The notes: generated from the sequence alone by a model not told the origin. Shown: positions 41,304-50,105, numbered from the stretch's first letter. The stretch is 64,000 nucleotides of DNA from Chryseobacterium elymi (GCF_003385495.1 NZ_QNUH01000006.1:124001-188000); one strand, 5' to 3'. Numbers and translations: made by a program.

Positions 41304-41978
41304 ATGAAAAAACCTGTAATAGCTATCGATGGGTACTCGTCTACCGGAAAAAGTTCAATCTCCAAAGTGATTGCCGATAAACTGGGCCTTATACACCTGG
41401 ATACCGGTGCACTTTACAGGGGAGTTACATGGTTTGCCATACAAAACTGCATGAATGATGATGGCTTTATCGATCTTCAGGAACTATTCTCTTCCTTAGA
41501 TCAGATTGAGCTTGAATTTAGAAACAGTGACAACGAACTGGTTCTTTACCTCAATCATATTGATATTTCAAAACAGATCCGCACCACAGAAGTTTCAGAT
41601 AATGTAAGTATTGTCGCAAAACAAAAAGAAGTAAGAGATTTTCTTCTTCAATCCCAGCGTTCGCTGGCAGAAAAAGGAGGCATTATTATGGACGGACGTG
41701 ACATAGGGACAGTAGTTCTGCCAAATGCGGACTATAAATTCTTTCTTACTGCCAGTATTGACGAAAGGACCAACAGAAGATATTTTGAACTGGCAGGCAT
41801 GGGAATCCAGACAGACAGAGAACAGGTAAAGCAAAACCTTACAGATCGCGATAAGATTGACAGTGAAAGGGAAATAGCCCCGTTAAGGCAGGCTGAAGAT
41901 GCCATCGTTATCGACAATACAACGCTTACAAAAGATGAAACCATAGATCTGATTCTATCTCACATTAAAAAGATTTAA
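41304..41978 (+). CDS. cmk: Cytidylate kinase
   Basis: CMP kinase makes CDP from CMP/dCMP. Walker A is AIDGYSSTGKSSISKVIADK at the start, then LIHLDTGALYRGVTWFAIQN (nucleotide-binding region), AEKGGIIMDGRDIGTVVLPN with the conserved G-R-D-I-G, and RREF-type SERIEAPLRQAEDAIVID-like tail (here DKIDSEREIAPLRQAEDAIV), matching Cmk. The length of 224 is typical. It follows porQ by 83 nt and is probably co-transcribed. Confidence 0.97.
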   Translation: MKKPVIAIDGYSSTGKSSISKVIADKLGLIHLDTGALYRGVTWFAIQNCMNDDGFIDLQELFSSLDQIELEFRNSDNELVLYLNHIDISKQIRTTEVSDNVSIVAKQKEVRDFLLQSQRSLAEKGGIIMDGRDIGTVVLPNADYKFFLTASIDERTNRRYFELAGMGIQTDREQVKQNLTDRDKIDSEREIAPLRQAEDAIVIDNTTLTKDETIDLILSHIKKI

Positions 41979-42073
41979 CAATTTTTAATAGGCACAATAC
42001 CTCCTTTGGTATACAAATTGTAGATTTTAATACAGTAAAAACTAATATTTATTAACTATTAAAAAAGCTTAAA

Positions 42074-42424
42074 ATGTCTAAAAACGGAAAAAATACAGCA
42101 GGTATATTGGCAGGACTTCTTGCAGGTGCTGCAGCAGGTGTAATCTTAGGAATGCTTTATGCGCCTGAAGAAGGTAAAGAAACAAGAAAAAAAATCAAAG
42201 ATAAAGCAGGTGACCTAAAAGACCAGGCTAAAAACAAATACGGCGAGGTTTCTGAAAAAGTAAAAGATCAGTACAGCAATATCTCTTCTACTTTCAAAGA
42301 AACTGCCAGCAGTGTAGCCCATACGGTAAAAGACGGATATGATAAATATAAAGATCAGATTGTTTCCAAAACTGCAGACGTAGTAAAGGATGTAGAAGCG
42401 GAACTGAATGATCTTAAAAAATAA
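42074..42424 (+). CDS. YtxH domain-containing protein
   Basis: A 116-residue protein with a glycine- and alanine-rich membrane helix (AGILAGLLAGAAAGVILGML) followed at once by YAPEEGKETRKKIKDKAGDL, the YtxH motif. The remainder is a long charged amphipathic helix with KDQAKNKYGEVSEKVKDQYS repeats, reminiscent of LEA-like stress proteins. YtxH proteins are general-stress induced in several bacteria. It heads a row of three small genes; a strong terminator hairpin follows it. Confidence 0.88.
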   Translation: MSKNGKNTAGILAGLLAGAAAGVILGMLYAPEEGKETRKKIKDKAGDLKDQAKNKYGEVSEKVKDQYSNISSTFKETASSVAHTVKDGYDKYKDQIVSKTADVVKDVEAELNDLKK

Positions 42425-42452
42425 ATAGTTTATTTTTTGAGTAAATTATAGG

Positions 42453-42484
42453 AAGGAACTTTTTGCACGAAAGTTCCTTTTTTT
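42453..42484 (+). terminator. Terminator/attenuator between ytxH-like and holin-like genes
   Basis: AAGGAACTTT (42453-42462) pairs with AAAGTTCCTT (42470-42479) and is followed by five further T. It would split ytxH-like transcripts from the two genes behind. Confidence 0.85.
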
Positions 42485-42503
42485 GTAACTTTAAAAAAAA
42501 ACA

Positions 42504-42812
42504 ATGATAGAAACTATTAAAGAATATGCATCAAAGAGAATAGATCTTCTGAAAATTGAAGCTACTGAAAAATCTTCTCTTTCTGCAGGGCTTATTACCT
42601 ACTTTGTAGTGCTGCTGGTTGCTTTTACGTTTTTTATTATCCTTTTTAATTTTGGAGTGGCATTTCTTATCGGCAAGGCGCTGGATAACACCTCTTACGG
42701 TTTCCTGATCGTTGCTGGATTTTATGTTGTGGTAATGGCATTTATCATTGCTTTTAAAAATAAGATTGTCAATATAGTAGCAGATCAGGTTATTAAATTT
42801 TTAAATCATTAA
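42504..42812 (+). CDS. Phage holin family (DUF1469/superfamily III-like) membrane protein
   Basis: A 102-residue protein with two membrane helices (LITYFVVLLVAFTFFIILFN and GFLIVAGFYVVVMAFIIAF) after a charged N-terminus (MIETIKEYASKRIDLLKIEA). This matches the Actinobacteriophage holin III/DUF1469 family, which is chromosomal in many bacteria and not a sign of a prophage. It lies 4 nt before the next gene, so the two are co-transcribed, with the YtxH-like gene upstream. The trio looks like an envelope-stress unit. Confidence 0.8.
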   Translation: MIETIKEYASKRIDLLKIEATEKSSLSAGLITYFVVLLVAFTFFIILFNFGVAFLIGKALDNTSYGFLIVAGFYVVVMAFIIAFKNKIVNIVADQVIKFLNH

Positions 42813-42815
42813 GCT

Positions 42816-43313
42816 ATGGGCAGAAATTACGAAAGCATCGAAGAACTAAGAAGAAAGAAAAAGCTGCTTAAAAGCGAGATCAATGATCTGGAAAACCTTC
42901 TTACCTTTAAAAACACAAAAGAAAGCCTGAGCGCATTCACCAATGGCCTTACAGATCAGTATCTCCAGGAAAAAGTAGATGATGACGGTGATGAAAAAGT
43001 AGTTCTCCGAAAAGATGTCATTGCCAGGCATCTGACTTCCGAAGTAAAAGACATGTTCATCAATAAACAAACTGCTGTGGGAATTGCAAGTACTGCATTA
43101 GGCGGTAATGTGACAGACAGTTTGATAAAACTGGGAATTACTGCTTTGGTGGGCAATTACGCCAAAAAGAATATGAAAAGCCCCAACTGGAAGAAAAAAC
43201 TTCTGGGTGCTGCCATGATCTACCTTGCTCCTATTGCCCTGAAATATGTCAGAAAGAAGATAGAGGTATACCAAAAAAATAAAAGTGTTTCCAGCTTAGA
43301 ACAATTGATCTAA
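42816..43313 (+). CDS. Hypothetical protein of the YtxH/holin operon
   Basis: A 165-residue protein. The N-terminal half is charged and probably coiled (SIEELRRKKKLLKSEINDLE, NLLTFKNTKESLSAF), the middle has an acidic turn (QEKVDDDGDEKVVLRK) and the C-terminal part has moderate hydrophobic stretches (AVGIASTALGGNVTDSLIKL, LLGAAMIYLAPIALKYVRKK). It starts 4 nt after the holin-like gene, so translation is linked. I do not recognise a named family; its place suggests membrane or envelope stress. It converges on the SpoU gene. Confidence 0.65.
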   Translation: MGRNYESIEELRRKKKLLKSEINDLENLLTFKNTKESLSAFTNGLTDQYLQEKVDDDGDEKVVLRKDVIARHLTSEVKDMFINKQTAVGIASTALGGNVTDSLIKLGITALVGNYAKKNMKSPNWKKKLLGAAMIYLAPIALKYVRKKIEVYQKNKSVSSLEQLI

Positions 43314-43327
43314 GACATTCAGATGCT

Positions 43328-43388
43328 AGATATCAGATGTCAGATATATGATTGGTACACAATATTACAAGTCTGAAATCTGATATCT
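43328..43388. repeat. Intergenic inverted repeat between convergent genes
   Basis: The 17-nt arms 43328-43344 (AGATATCAGATGTCAGA) and 43372-43388 are inverted copies with one mismatch around a 27-nt loop. It may act as a bidirectional terminator for the stress operon and the SpoU methyltransferase gene. Confidence 0.65.
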
Positions 43389-43393
43389 AACGC

Positions 43394-44119
43394 TTACTTA
43401 CTAAATAGCTGCCCCAGAATAATTCCCGCTGCCATAGAAACGTTTAAGCTTTCCGTAGACTGGGATTTACCAAACCTTGGAATAGTGATGCACTTCTGAA
43501 GGAACCTCTCCGTGTCCGGTCTCATTCCGTTTCCTTCATTGCCGAGAATAAGGTTGAGCTTTTCGGGTTTTTCAAAAGTATAGATATTTTCACCTTCCAT
43601 ATCCGTACCGATATTGATGTTCCCCGTTTTCGAAAGATAATCAGCAAGATTCATATAAATAACATTTACCCGGGTGAAAGAGCCCATGGTGGCCTGAATC
43701 ACTTTCGGATTGTAGACATCTACGGTATCTTCGCTGCAGATAATTTGTTCTATCCCGAACCAGTCTGCCAGACGGATAATGGTTCCGAGATTACCAGGAT
43801 CCTGAATACCGTCCAGAACCAACTGGACATCCTTGTCCTCCATTTTTTCTTCTTCGGGCAGATAACAAACTGCTACAGAATCTTTAGGCGTTTTAAGGAA
43901 ACTTATTTTTTTCAGCTCATTTTCAGTGATCTGGATAACGGGTACATCTGTCCGGTCCAATTTTTGCGGATCGGTAGAAAATATTTCTTTAACTTTAAAA
44001 TTAGATTCAGAAAGTTCACAAATGATTTTATTACCTTCAACCAAAAACAAATTGTATTTTTGTCTGAACTTCTTTTTATCTAAAGACTGTAAAATTTTTA
44101 TTGTATGAGCTGTAAGCAT
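43394..44119 (-). CDS. TrmH/SpoU family RNA 2'-O-methyltransferase
   Basis: A SPOUT-class enzyme that methylates a ribose in tRNA or rRNA. From ATG 44119 the product begins MLTAHTIKILQSLDKKKFRQ KYNLFLVEGNKI (substrate-binding domain). The SpoU signatures are LVLDGIQDPGNLGTIIRLAD, IQATMGSFTRVNVIY, LILGNEGNGMRPDTERF and ITIPRFGKSQSTESLNVSMA AGI, the trefoil knot that binds AdoMet. An earlier ATG six codons upstream also exists. The start overlaps the divergent tamL gene by 15 nt, so its promoter (44135) lies inside tamL. Confidence 0.92.
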   Translation of the reverse strand: MLTAHTIKILQSLDKKKFRQKYNLFLVEGNKIICELSESNFKVKEIFSTDPQKLDRTDVPVIQITENELKKISFLKTPKDSVAVCYLPEEEKMEDKDVQLVLDGIQDPGNLGTIIRLADWFGIEQIICSEDTVDVYNPKVIQATMGSFTRVNVIYMNLADYLSKTGNINIGTDMEGENIYTFEKPEKLNLILGNEGNGMRPDTERFLQKCITIPRFGKSQSTESLNVSMAAGIILGQLFSK

Positions 44120-46708
44120 TATAAGAATTCTCCTCAAAAATATTATAAAATTATCTCATTTGCAACATTTGTTGGACTCCTTTATGCATGCAGTACGACC
44201 AAAAAAGTTCCGGAAGGCGAATATCTGCTGACTAAGAACAACTTTAAGTTTGAAGATAAGAAAGAATCTTTCGATGATGAACTGAAAGATTATGTTCAAC
44301 AGAAGCCTAATAAAAAGCAGCTCCTTTTTATGCCGCTGGGTTTAGGATTCTATAATATGGCCAATCCTAAATACGATACTTTACTCAACGAATACATGAC
44401 TTATCCCAGTGAAATGAGAAATCAGAAACTGAGAGATTCACTTTTCATTAAATATGATATGAAAAGTAATGTAGGAAAAACATTGTTTTTAGACCGTTTG
44501 CTTCATAGCTGGGGAACTCCGCCTGTAATCCTTGATCAGTCTAGAAGTGAAAAAAGTGCTGAATCTATTGAAAAAAGACTTGTGTACAGAGGATTCTGGG
44601 ATGCTGATGTCAATTTTAAGCATTCTATGGATTCTGCGTCCAAGAAGGCAGCAGTCAATTATTTCATTAAGCATAATGACCCCACTTATATTAAAGATTA
44701 TTATTACAATATTACAGATCCATATGTAAAAGGTCTCTACTGGCAGAAACTCGACAAGAGCCTGATAAGATCCGGACAGAGACTTGACCAAACCGTTCTT
44801 GAAAAAGAAGTGACAAGAATTACTGATCTGATGCGGGAAAACGGATATTACCGATTTAACAGCTCCAACGAGGAGATCTATTTTATAGCGGATTCCCTGA
44901 AAAGCAAAAAACAGGTTCCTCTTACCTTGGAAATCCATAGAGATTCTGCTGATCATCCTTATAAAGTGGCTACGATAGGGAATATTGATGTGGCTATCGT
45001 TAACGAAGCAGGCGATTTTCCTAAAAACACGGTTAAGGACAGTTTAAGGAGAATAAGGTTCCATAAAATGGATGAGAGCTACAAAACATCTTCTTTATGG
45101 AGAGCTGTGATTGTTGATAGTAAGAAGGTGTATGACCAGAAAAGCCTGGATCTTACGAAGAGAAATTTCATCGCGATGAATAACTTCAGCATTCTGAAAG
45201 CAAGAGATTCTTTAAGAAGAGGAGGCGGTATTTCACCTAATGATAGTATCGTTGATGTTCTTTATGTATTGAAACCGCTTCCGAAATATGAGCTTAAACT
45301 GGGAACGGATATCAATTATTCACAACTCCTGAACCTTGGGATATCCCCTTCTGTGGACCTTACCACTAGGAACCTGTTCCGTGGGGCAGAAAACCTTTCT
45401 ACAAGTATTTCAGGAACATTCGGCTCGATAAGAAGTACAAAAAATATTGATAAGAGAGATCTTGCTTACGAAATTTCAGCACAAGCCTCTCTTAATTTCC
45501 CGAGACTTCTTCTGCCGTTTGATTATTATAAACTTCTTCCGAAAAGATATACACCCACATCTTCCATTCTTCTGGGAGCATCAGTACAGAATAACATAGG
45601 ATTGGGAAGAGTTAACTTTAATACCGGATTGAACTATCAGGCCAATGTTAATGATCAGGTTTCGCACAGGCTTACTCTTTTCAACACACAGGTCAGTCTT
45701 ACTAAAAACAAAGATGCCTATTATGATTATTTTGCCAATGACGAGCTTATAAGAAGAGATGTATTTACCGGTTACTTTGCTTATAAACCACCAGGGCTTG
45801 AACAGCAGTTTAACTCAGGGCAGCTCAGTATTGATGATGTCTCCGAGATGATTTTGCAAGATACAGCTTACATTCAGACACTGGATAAGAAAGGTCAGGA
45901 TCTTATTTTAGCATTTGCGGGATCACTGGTCAATAAAGACAGGCAGACTCAGGATATCCTTATTTCTTCCATGATCTATAATTTTGTTTATAGTGAGATC
46001 GGTAAAAAAGATTATCCGAACGCTTTCTATTTTAACGGGAAAGTAGAGCTTGCGGGTAATATTTTAAGCATATTCAATCAAAAAAGAGATGGCGGAGGCG
46101 TCGTAACAAGCCCACAAAGAACCATTTTCGGGATTCCTTACGCGCAATTCGTGAAATTTGATATTGATACCAGAAAATATTTTAAATTCAACGGTAATCA
46201 GACCCTGGTTTTGCGCCAGTTCATCGGGGTGGGTATTCCTTTTGGAAACTCTACAAATATGCCTGTAATCAAGTCTTATTTCAACGGTGGATCTAATGAT
46301 ATCAGAGCATGGGTTGCATTCGGAGGATTAGGTCCTGCAGACTCTCAGGTGGATGAAAGAGTCCGTACGTATATGACGGACAACGTAAAGCTTACCACCA
46401 ACATTGAATATAGAATTCCTTTCAATGAAATGTATGAGGGGGCTTTATTTACCGATATCGGGAATACATGGAGTCTTAAAAACTATAATGATGGCTACGG
46501 TGATGAATTCAAATTCAATAAATTCTTAGGACAAATGGGAATTGGCAGCGGATTCGGTTTAAGGGTAAATGTAGCTTACATTACTTTCAGGCTTGACCTT
46601 GCCTATAAAATTTATGATCCGAATAAACCTGATGGGGACCGATGGAGGTTCAAGAATTTCCAGCCTTTCAAACCAACATTGAATATCGCATTTGGATATC
46701 CTTTCTAA
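44105..46708 (+). CDS. tamL: Outer-membrane assembly lipoprotein TamL (BamA/TamA family)
   Basis: TamL is the lipid-anchored BamA/TamA-like barrel of Bacteroidota that works with TamB in outer-membrane assembly. The 867 residues begin with a signal and lipobox LLYACSTTKKVPEGEYLLTK NN, followed by POTRA-like repeats (VNFKHSMDSASKKAAVNYFI, VATIGNIDVAI) and a C-terminal barrel. RNLFRGAENLSTSISGTFGS and SYFNGGSNDIRAWVAFGGLG are characteristic of the Omp85 barrel, the end FRLDLAYKIYDPNKPDGDRW and FKPTLNIAFGYPF fits a C-terminal strand. The start overlaps the SpoU gene by 15 nt, the stop overlaps the SanA-like stop by 3 nt. Confidence 0.93.
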   Translation: MSCKHYKNSPQKYYKIISFATFVGLLYACSTTKKVPEGEYLLTKNNFKFEDKKESFDDELKDYVQQKPNKKQLLFMPLGLGFYNMANPKYDTLLNEYMTYPSEMRNQKLRDSLFIKYDMKSNVGKTLFLDRLLHSWGTPPVILDQSRSEKSAESIEKRLVYRGFWDADVNFKHSMDSASKKAAVNYFIKHNDPTYIKDYYYNITDPYVKGLYWQKLDKSLIRSGQRLDQTVLEKEVTRITDLMRENGYYRFNSSNEEIYFIADSLKSKKQVPLTLEIHRDSADHPYKVATIGNIDVAIVNEAGDFPKNTVKDSLRRIRFHKMDESYKTSSLWRAVIVDSKKVYDQKSLDLTKRNFIAMNNFSILKARDSLRRGGGISPNDSIVDVLYVLKPLPKYELKLGTDINYSQLLNLGISPSVDLTTRNLFRGAENLSTSISGTFGSIRSTKNIDKRDLAYEISAQASLNFPRLLLPFDYYKLLPKRYTPTSSILLGASVQNNIGLGRVNFNTGLNYQANVNDQVSHRLTLFNTQVSLTKNKDAYYDYFANDELIRRDVFTGYFAYKPPGLEQQFNSGQLSIDDVSEMILQDTAYIQTLDKKGQDLILAFAGSLVNKDRQTQDILISSMIYNFVYSEIGKKDYPNAFYFNGKVELAGNILSIFNQKRDGGGVVTSPQRTIFGIPYAQFVKFDIDTRKYFKFNGNQTLVLRQFIGVGIPFGNSTNMPVIKSYFNGGSNDIRAWVAFGGLGPADSQVDERVRTYMTDNVKLTTNIEYRIPFNEMYEGALFTDIGNTWSLKNYNDGYGDEFKFNKFLGQMGIGSGFGLRVNVAYITFRLDLAYKIYDPNKPDGDRWRFKNFQPFKPTLNIAFGYPF
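44135..44165 (-). promoter_or_regulatory. Promoter of the SpoU gene inside tamL
   Basis: On the reverse strand TTG (44163-44165), 20 nt, TATTTTTG (44135-44142) match the consensus. The SpoU start codon is 15 nt downstream. The element falls within codons 11-21 of the oppositely oriented tamL gene. Confidence 0.65.
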
Positions 46709-47322
46709 TCCGGAGAAATCCCCAATATGAAATAGACTACAGCAATCACTCTGGCAAGTATTTCCCGGACCTGGTTCCTGTAGTAGCTTTCCGGTTTGCT
46801 GACATCCTGTGCGTCAAAACCTAGGGCATTCATCGCGTTGTTCCTTGCAAAAAACAAGGCGCGAAGATTATGGAATCCTTGTGATACAATAATCACATCT
46901 TTCTTTTTGTAAACATCTTTACAGCGCAGAATACTTTTATAGGTGTTAAATCCTTTAGGATCTTCTATGATAATATCGCCCGGAACCCCTTCCTGATTGA
47001 CCAGGTAATTTTTCATGGCAGCAGGCTCGTTATATCCTCTGCTTTTTTCTCCGCTTACAATGATCTTTTTGATCTTACCATGATGATAAAGAAGTGCTGC
47101 GGCATCCATTCTTTTCGTAAAATAAGGGTTGGACTGTCCGGATCTCATCTTTGGAGAAGTTCCCAGCACCAGAGCAATTTCCCGCGGCGGAATTTTAGAA
47201 ATCTTGGTATAGGTACGTCCATTGGTAAGCCCGAAAACCCATGCATTACAAAGACATATCAGCAGAACTCCTATTTCTGCTGATACAAACCCCAAGTTAA
47301 ATATGTTCCTGATAACTCTCAA
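46705..47322 (-). CDS. SanA/ElyC/YdcF (DUF218) family protein
   Basis: A 205-residue membrane-anchored protein. One helix near the N-terminus (EIGVLLICLCNAWVFGLTNG) precedes the DUF218 domain: ALVLGTSPKMRSGQSNPYFT, AALLYHHGKIKKIIVSGEKS RGYNEPAAMKNYLV, IIIEDPKGFNTYKSILRCKD and DVIIVSQGFHNLRALFFARN. SanA-type proteins influence envelope barrier function and vancomycin sensitivity in enterobacteria. The gene starts with a 4-nt overlap (ATGA) behind the ferredoxin-reductase gene and converges on tamL with overlapping stops. Confidence 0.88.
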   Translation of the reverse strand: MRVIRNIFNLGFVSAEIGVLLICLCNAWVFGLTNGRTYTKISKIPPREIALVLGTSPKMRSGQSNPYFTKRMDAAALLYHHGKIKKIIVSGEKSRGYNEPAAMKNYLVNQEGVPGDIIIEDPKGFNTYKSILRCKDVYKKKDVIIVSQGFHNLRALFFARNNAMNALGFDAQDVSKPESYYRNQVREILARVIAVVYFILGISPD

Positions 47323-48443
47323 CTAAGGTCAAAGTTAAGCTTTATTTTCTTACTTTTTACAATTGACATGCATGCCAGTATTTTACCCTGTGCCTCTTCT
47401 TTTTCTGTCAGATATTCATTTTCAAGCAGCTCCACTTCTCCCTCTTCAAGATAACATTCGCAGCTTCCGCATATTCCGGATTTGCATGAATATGGAACCG
47501 GGAAATTCTGGATCAGAAGCTGTTGAAGAATCTTCTCTCTGTTATCAGGAAGATGGGTTTCGTAGTCTTTTCCAAGCATTTTAAATTTGACTTCCACATT
47601 TTCAATCAGCGGAAATTCTTTTTCAACAGGATAAATGTCATCATTGTATTCTTCAAAAAGTTCAAAATGGATGTTCTTTTTTGGAATTCCGTGGTGATAG
47701 CAAGCATTCGCCAGTGATTTAATCATTTCTCCTTTTCCACAAATCAATACTTCATCTACCGCATCCCAAATCGTAGATTCTTCGTCAGTATCATCCAGAT
47801 GGAGAATTTGGTTGATGATTAAATTCAGCTTCCTTTCATCCAGCCTTCCGTAGAAAAACTGGTCTGCCGTTTGTTCTTTTGAAAAAAAGTAAAAAATCTG
47901 AAGTCTTTCACCGTGCATTCTGGCAAGATTATCCAATTGTTCTCTATAAATAACTTCTTCCGAGCTTTTGTTTCCAAAGAATAAAAAAAGTCTGGTGCGT
48001 GGTTCCGTATGAAGAATATTCTTAAAATGACTCAGGACCGGAGTAATTCCTATTCCGGCTGCAAAAGCAACAATTGTCCGGAATTCGCTTGGCTTGGAAA
48101 CCAGGGTAAACCTACCGGAAGGTTCCCCTACCATCAGCTCATCTCCAACATTATAGTTCCTAAACAGCTCCGAAGTGGCTCCACTGGGAGAATTAACTTT
48201 TATCCCAAGACAGATTTTCTTTTCATACGGAGCAGAGGTCATTGAATAATCGTTAATGACTTCTTCACCGTGAGCGATAAATTTTATGCTTACAAATTGT
48301 CCAGCTTCAAACTTGAAATTCTCCTTCAAATTCCCGGGAATTTCGAATTCCAGAGAAAAAGTATTTTTGGTCAGTTGTTCCTTTTTCGTTACTTTTAACG
48401 GATGAAACTGTATCAGTTTCCCTTTATAGATTTGTTGTTCCAT
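47319..48443 (-). CDS. Ferredoxin--NADP reductase-like protein (PaaE/HCP-reductase type)
   Basis: An iron-sulfur flavoprotein of 374 residues that should pass electrons from NAD(P)H through FAD to a 2Fe-2S centre. The order of domains is FAD (GQFVSIKFIAHGEEVINDYS MTSAPYE), NAD (FAAGIGITPVLSHFKNILHT, LFLFFGNKSSEEVIYREQL and VLICGKGEMIKSLANACYHH) and C-terminal plant-type ferredoxin with CKSGICGSCECYLEEG and CMS as cluster ligands (C-x4-C-x2-C...C). It resembles PaaE (phenylacetyl-CoA epoxidase reductase) and Hcr; no oxygenase genes are adjacent. The divergent TlpA-like gene starts 32 nt away. Confidence 0.9.
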   Translation of the reverse strand: MEQQIYKGKLIQFHPLKVTKKEQLTKNTFSLEFEIPGNLKENFKFEAGQFVSIKFIAHGEEVINDYSMTSAPYEKKICLGIKVNSPSGATSELFRNYNVGDELMVGEPSGRFTLVSKPSEFRTIVAFAAGIGITPVLSHFKNILHTEPRTRLFLFFGNKSSEEVIYREQLDNLARMHGERLQIFYFFSKEQTADQFFYGRLDERKLNLIINQILHLDDTDEESTIWDAVDEVLICGKGEMIKSLANACYHHGIPKKNIHFELFEEYNDDIYPVEKEFPLIENVEVKFKMLGKDYETHLPDNREKILQQLLIQNFPVPYSCKSGICGSCECYLEEGEVELLENEYLTEKEEAQGKILACMSIVKSKKIKLNFDLS

Positions 48444-48475
48444 ACTTCAATTCAAAAATAGTCAAAAAATAATTT

Positions 48476-49036
48476 ATGAAGAAGATAATTTTATCCATGC
48501 TTATTCTCACGGCTCTTTACAGCTGCAAAAAAGAAGGTCAGAAAACCGGGGACACCGCTTTAACAGACTCAGTTTCCGTTTTGGAAAATGCGGCTTCCGA
48601 AACAACGGCTTATACATCCAAAGAACTTTCTCCTGAGAATCTTGGGAAATATTTAGCTCAGAAGAATGACACTTTATATGTTACCAATTTTTTTGCAACA
48701 TGGTGCGGACCGTGTATGAGGGAAATTCCTCATTTTAAGAACAAAATGGAGGAATTAAAAAATAAGCCGGTAAAGTTTACTTTTATTAATCTTGATGATA
48801 AATCTGAATGGAATACTTCTGTGAAAAAATTTGCACAGGAAAATAACCTTGCAGCAAATATCATTCTTTTGGATGGCCAGAAGCTGGACGCGAATTTTTT
48901 CACTAATAATTTCCAACAGTGGGACGGCGGTTCAATTCCTTTTACCTATTTAAGAAAAGGAGATAAAATTGACGAATATCTAGGAATGATGACCGAAGAA
49001 GTATTAAATTCTAAGGTTGATGCTCTTTTAAAATAA
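48476..49036 (+). CDS. TlpA family thioredoxin-like lipoprotein
   Basis: A periplasmic thiol-disulfide protein of 186 residues with lipobox signal MKKIILSMLILTALYSC. The thioredoxin fold has active site FFATWCGPCMREIPHF, the cis-Pro in GSIPFTYLRKGDKI, and strand PVKFTFINLDDKSEWNTSV. TlpA/ResA-like proteins reduce cysteines of apocytochromes or protect the envelope from oxidation. Next gene downstream (22 nt) is a FecCD-type permease, with which it may be co-transcribed; a role in metal or haem handling is possible but only inferred. Confidence 0.9.
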   Translation: MKKIILSMLILTALYSCKKEGQKTGDTALTDSVSVLENAASETTAYTSKELSPENLGKYLAQKNDTLYVTNFFATWCGPCMREIPHFKNKMEELKNKPVKFTFINLDDKSEWNTSVKKFAQENNLAANIILLDGQKLDANFFTNNFQQWDGGSIPFTYLRKGDKIDEYLGMMTEEVLNSKVDALLK

Positions 49037-49058
49037 AACATCCAGATTCTTTCTGATC

Positions 49059-50030
49059 ATGTCGAAAAAATTCAAGATCCTGTGCTTACTGCTGGCGGCG
49101 GCTATTATTCTTACCGCAGTGATCAACCTGAACACAGGATTTTTAAATTTAGATCTTCAGGATTTCTTTCATGATTCTGCCCAAAGTCAAATTGCCGAAA
49201 TCCGTATCAACCGTGTATTGGTTATGCTTCTGGCGGGAATTTCAATTCCGACATCCGGTTTTCTGATGCAGGAATATTTTCAAAACCCTTTGGCTGGCCC
49301 GGATATTTTAGGAATTACGTCTGTAGCCAGTTTATCCGTCGCATTTTATATTTTCTTCTCTCACGATCTTTTAATTCCCGAGTTTCTGCAGAACAGTTTT
49401 CTCAGTCTTTCGGCCATTGCAGGAAGCCTTGTCCTGATGCTGGTACTCCTTTCCATGTCAAATAAATTTCAGGATAAATCTTATCTTATTATTTTTGGAT
49501 TCCTTGTTTCAGCATTTGCAGGCGCTGTAGTTTCATTATTACAATTCTATGCAGAAAACCAGAGTCTGAAAAATTATATTTTATGGTCTTTTGGTGCAAA
49601 CAACATGGTGACCAGAAATCAGATCTACGTATTGTCTATCCTGGTTTTCATAGGCATGTTTTTCTGTTTTAAAACCATAAAGCCATTGATAGGAAATTCA
49701 TTGGGAACTTCTTACGCACAGAGTCTGGGTGTCAACCTCAATCAGCTGAAGATACTGATCATTGCAGCCTCTTCCCTGCTTTCAGCTTCTATAACTGCAT
49801 TTCTGGGACCTATCTTGTTTATTGGCATTATTGTTCCGCATTTTTGCAGGCTGATTTATAATCCATCCAGATTATGGCAGCAGTGGATACTGAATATGTT
49901 TCTCGGAATGCTGATGATGCTGATGTTCTCCATCACAGCAGAAAAAACTCAAATTCCCATGAATGTAATAAGCTCTGTATTTGGAATACCGGTGATTTTG
50001 TTGATGCTTTTGAAACAGAATAAAATTTAA
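49059..50030 (+). CDS. Iron-chelate/haem/cobalamin ABC transporter permease (FecCD/BtuC family)
   Basis: An integral membrane permease of 323 residues with around nine or ten helices. EIRINRVLVMLLAGISIPTS GFLMQEYFQNPLAGPDILGI TSVASL is the FecCD signature, and IIAASSLLSASITAFLGPIL then FIGIIVPHFCRLIYNPSRLW the coupling helix region (G-P-I-x-F-I-G-I-I-V-P-H). The transported compound (siderophore, haem or cobalamin) cannot be told from this subunit. The matching ATPase lies 188 nt downstream; no substrate-binding protein gene is adjacent. Confidence 0.93.
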   Translation: MSKKFKILCLLLAAAIILTAVINLNTGFLNLDLQDFFHDSAQSQIAEIRINRVLVMLLAGISIPTSGFLMQEYFQNPLAGPDILGITSVASLSVAFYIFFSHDLLIPEFLQNSFLSLSAIAGSLVLMLVLLSMSNKFQDKSYLIIFGFLVSAFAGAVVSLLQFYAENQSLKNYILWSFGANNMVTRNQIYVLSILVFIGMFFCFKTIKPLIGNSLGTSYAQSLGVNLNQLKILIIAASSLLSASITAFLGPILFIGIIVPHFCRLIYNPSRLWQQWILNMFLGMLMMLMFSITAEKTQIPMNVISSVFGIPVILLMLLKQNKI

Positions 50031-50105
50031 ACGTCAATAAGTCAATGGTAAATTGTGAATTTAAAATACACTACTTATCCAAATAAAGTATAGGCAATAA
50101 TTAAG

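Noticed and set aside
42504..42812. Holin-like gene as part of a prophage
   Set aside because: There is no lysin, capsid, tail or integrase gene near it. The family is chromosomal in many bacteria and it stands with a YtxH-like gene.
44489..44956. A 155-codon reverse-strand open frame inside tamL
   Set aside because: Shadow of tamL; its composition is unlike the proteins around it.
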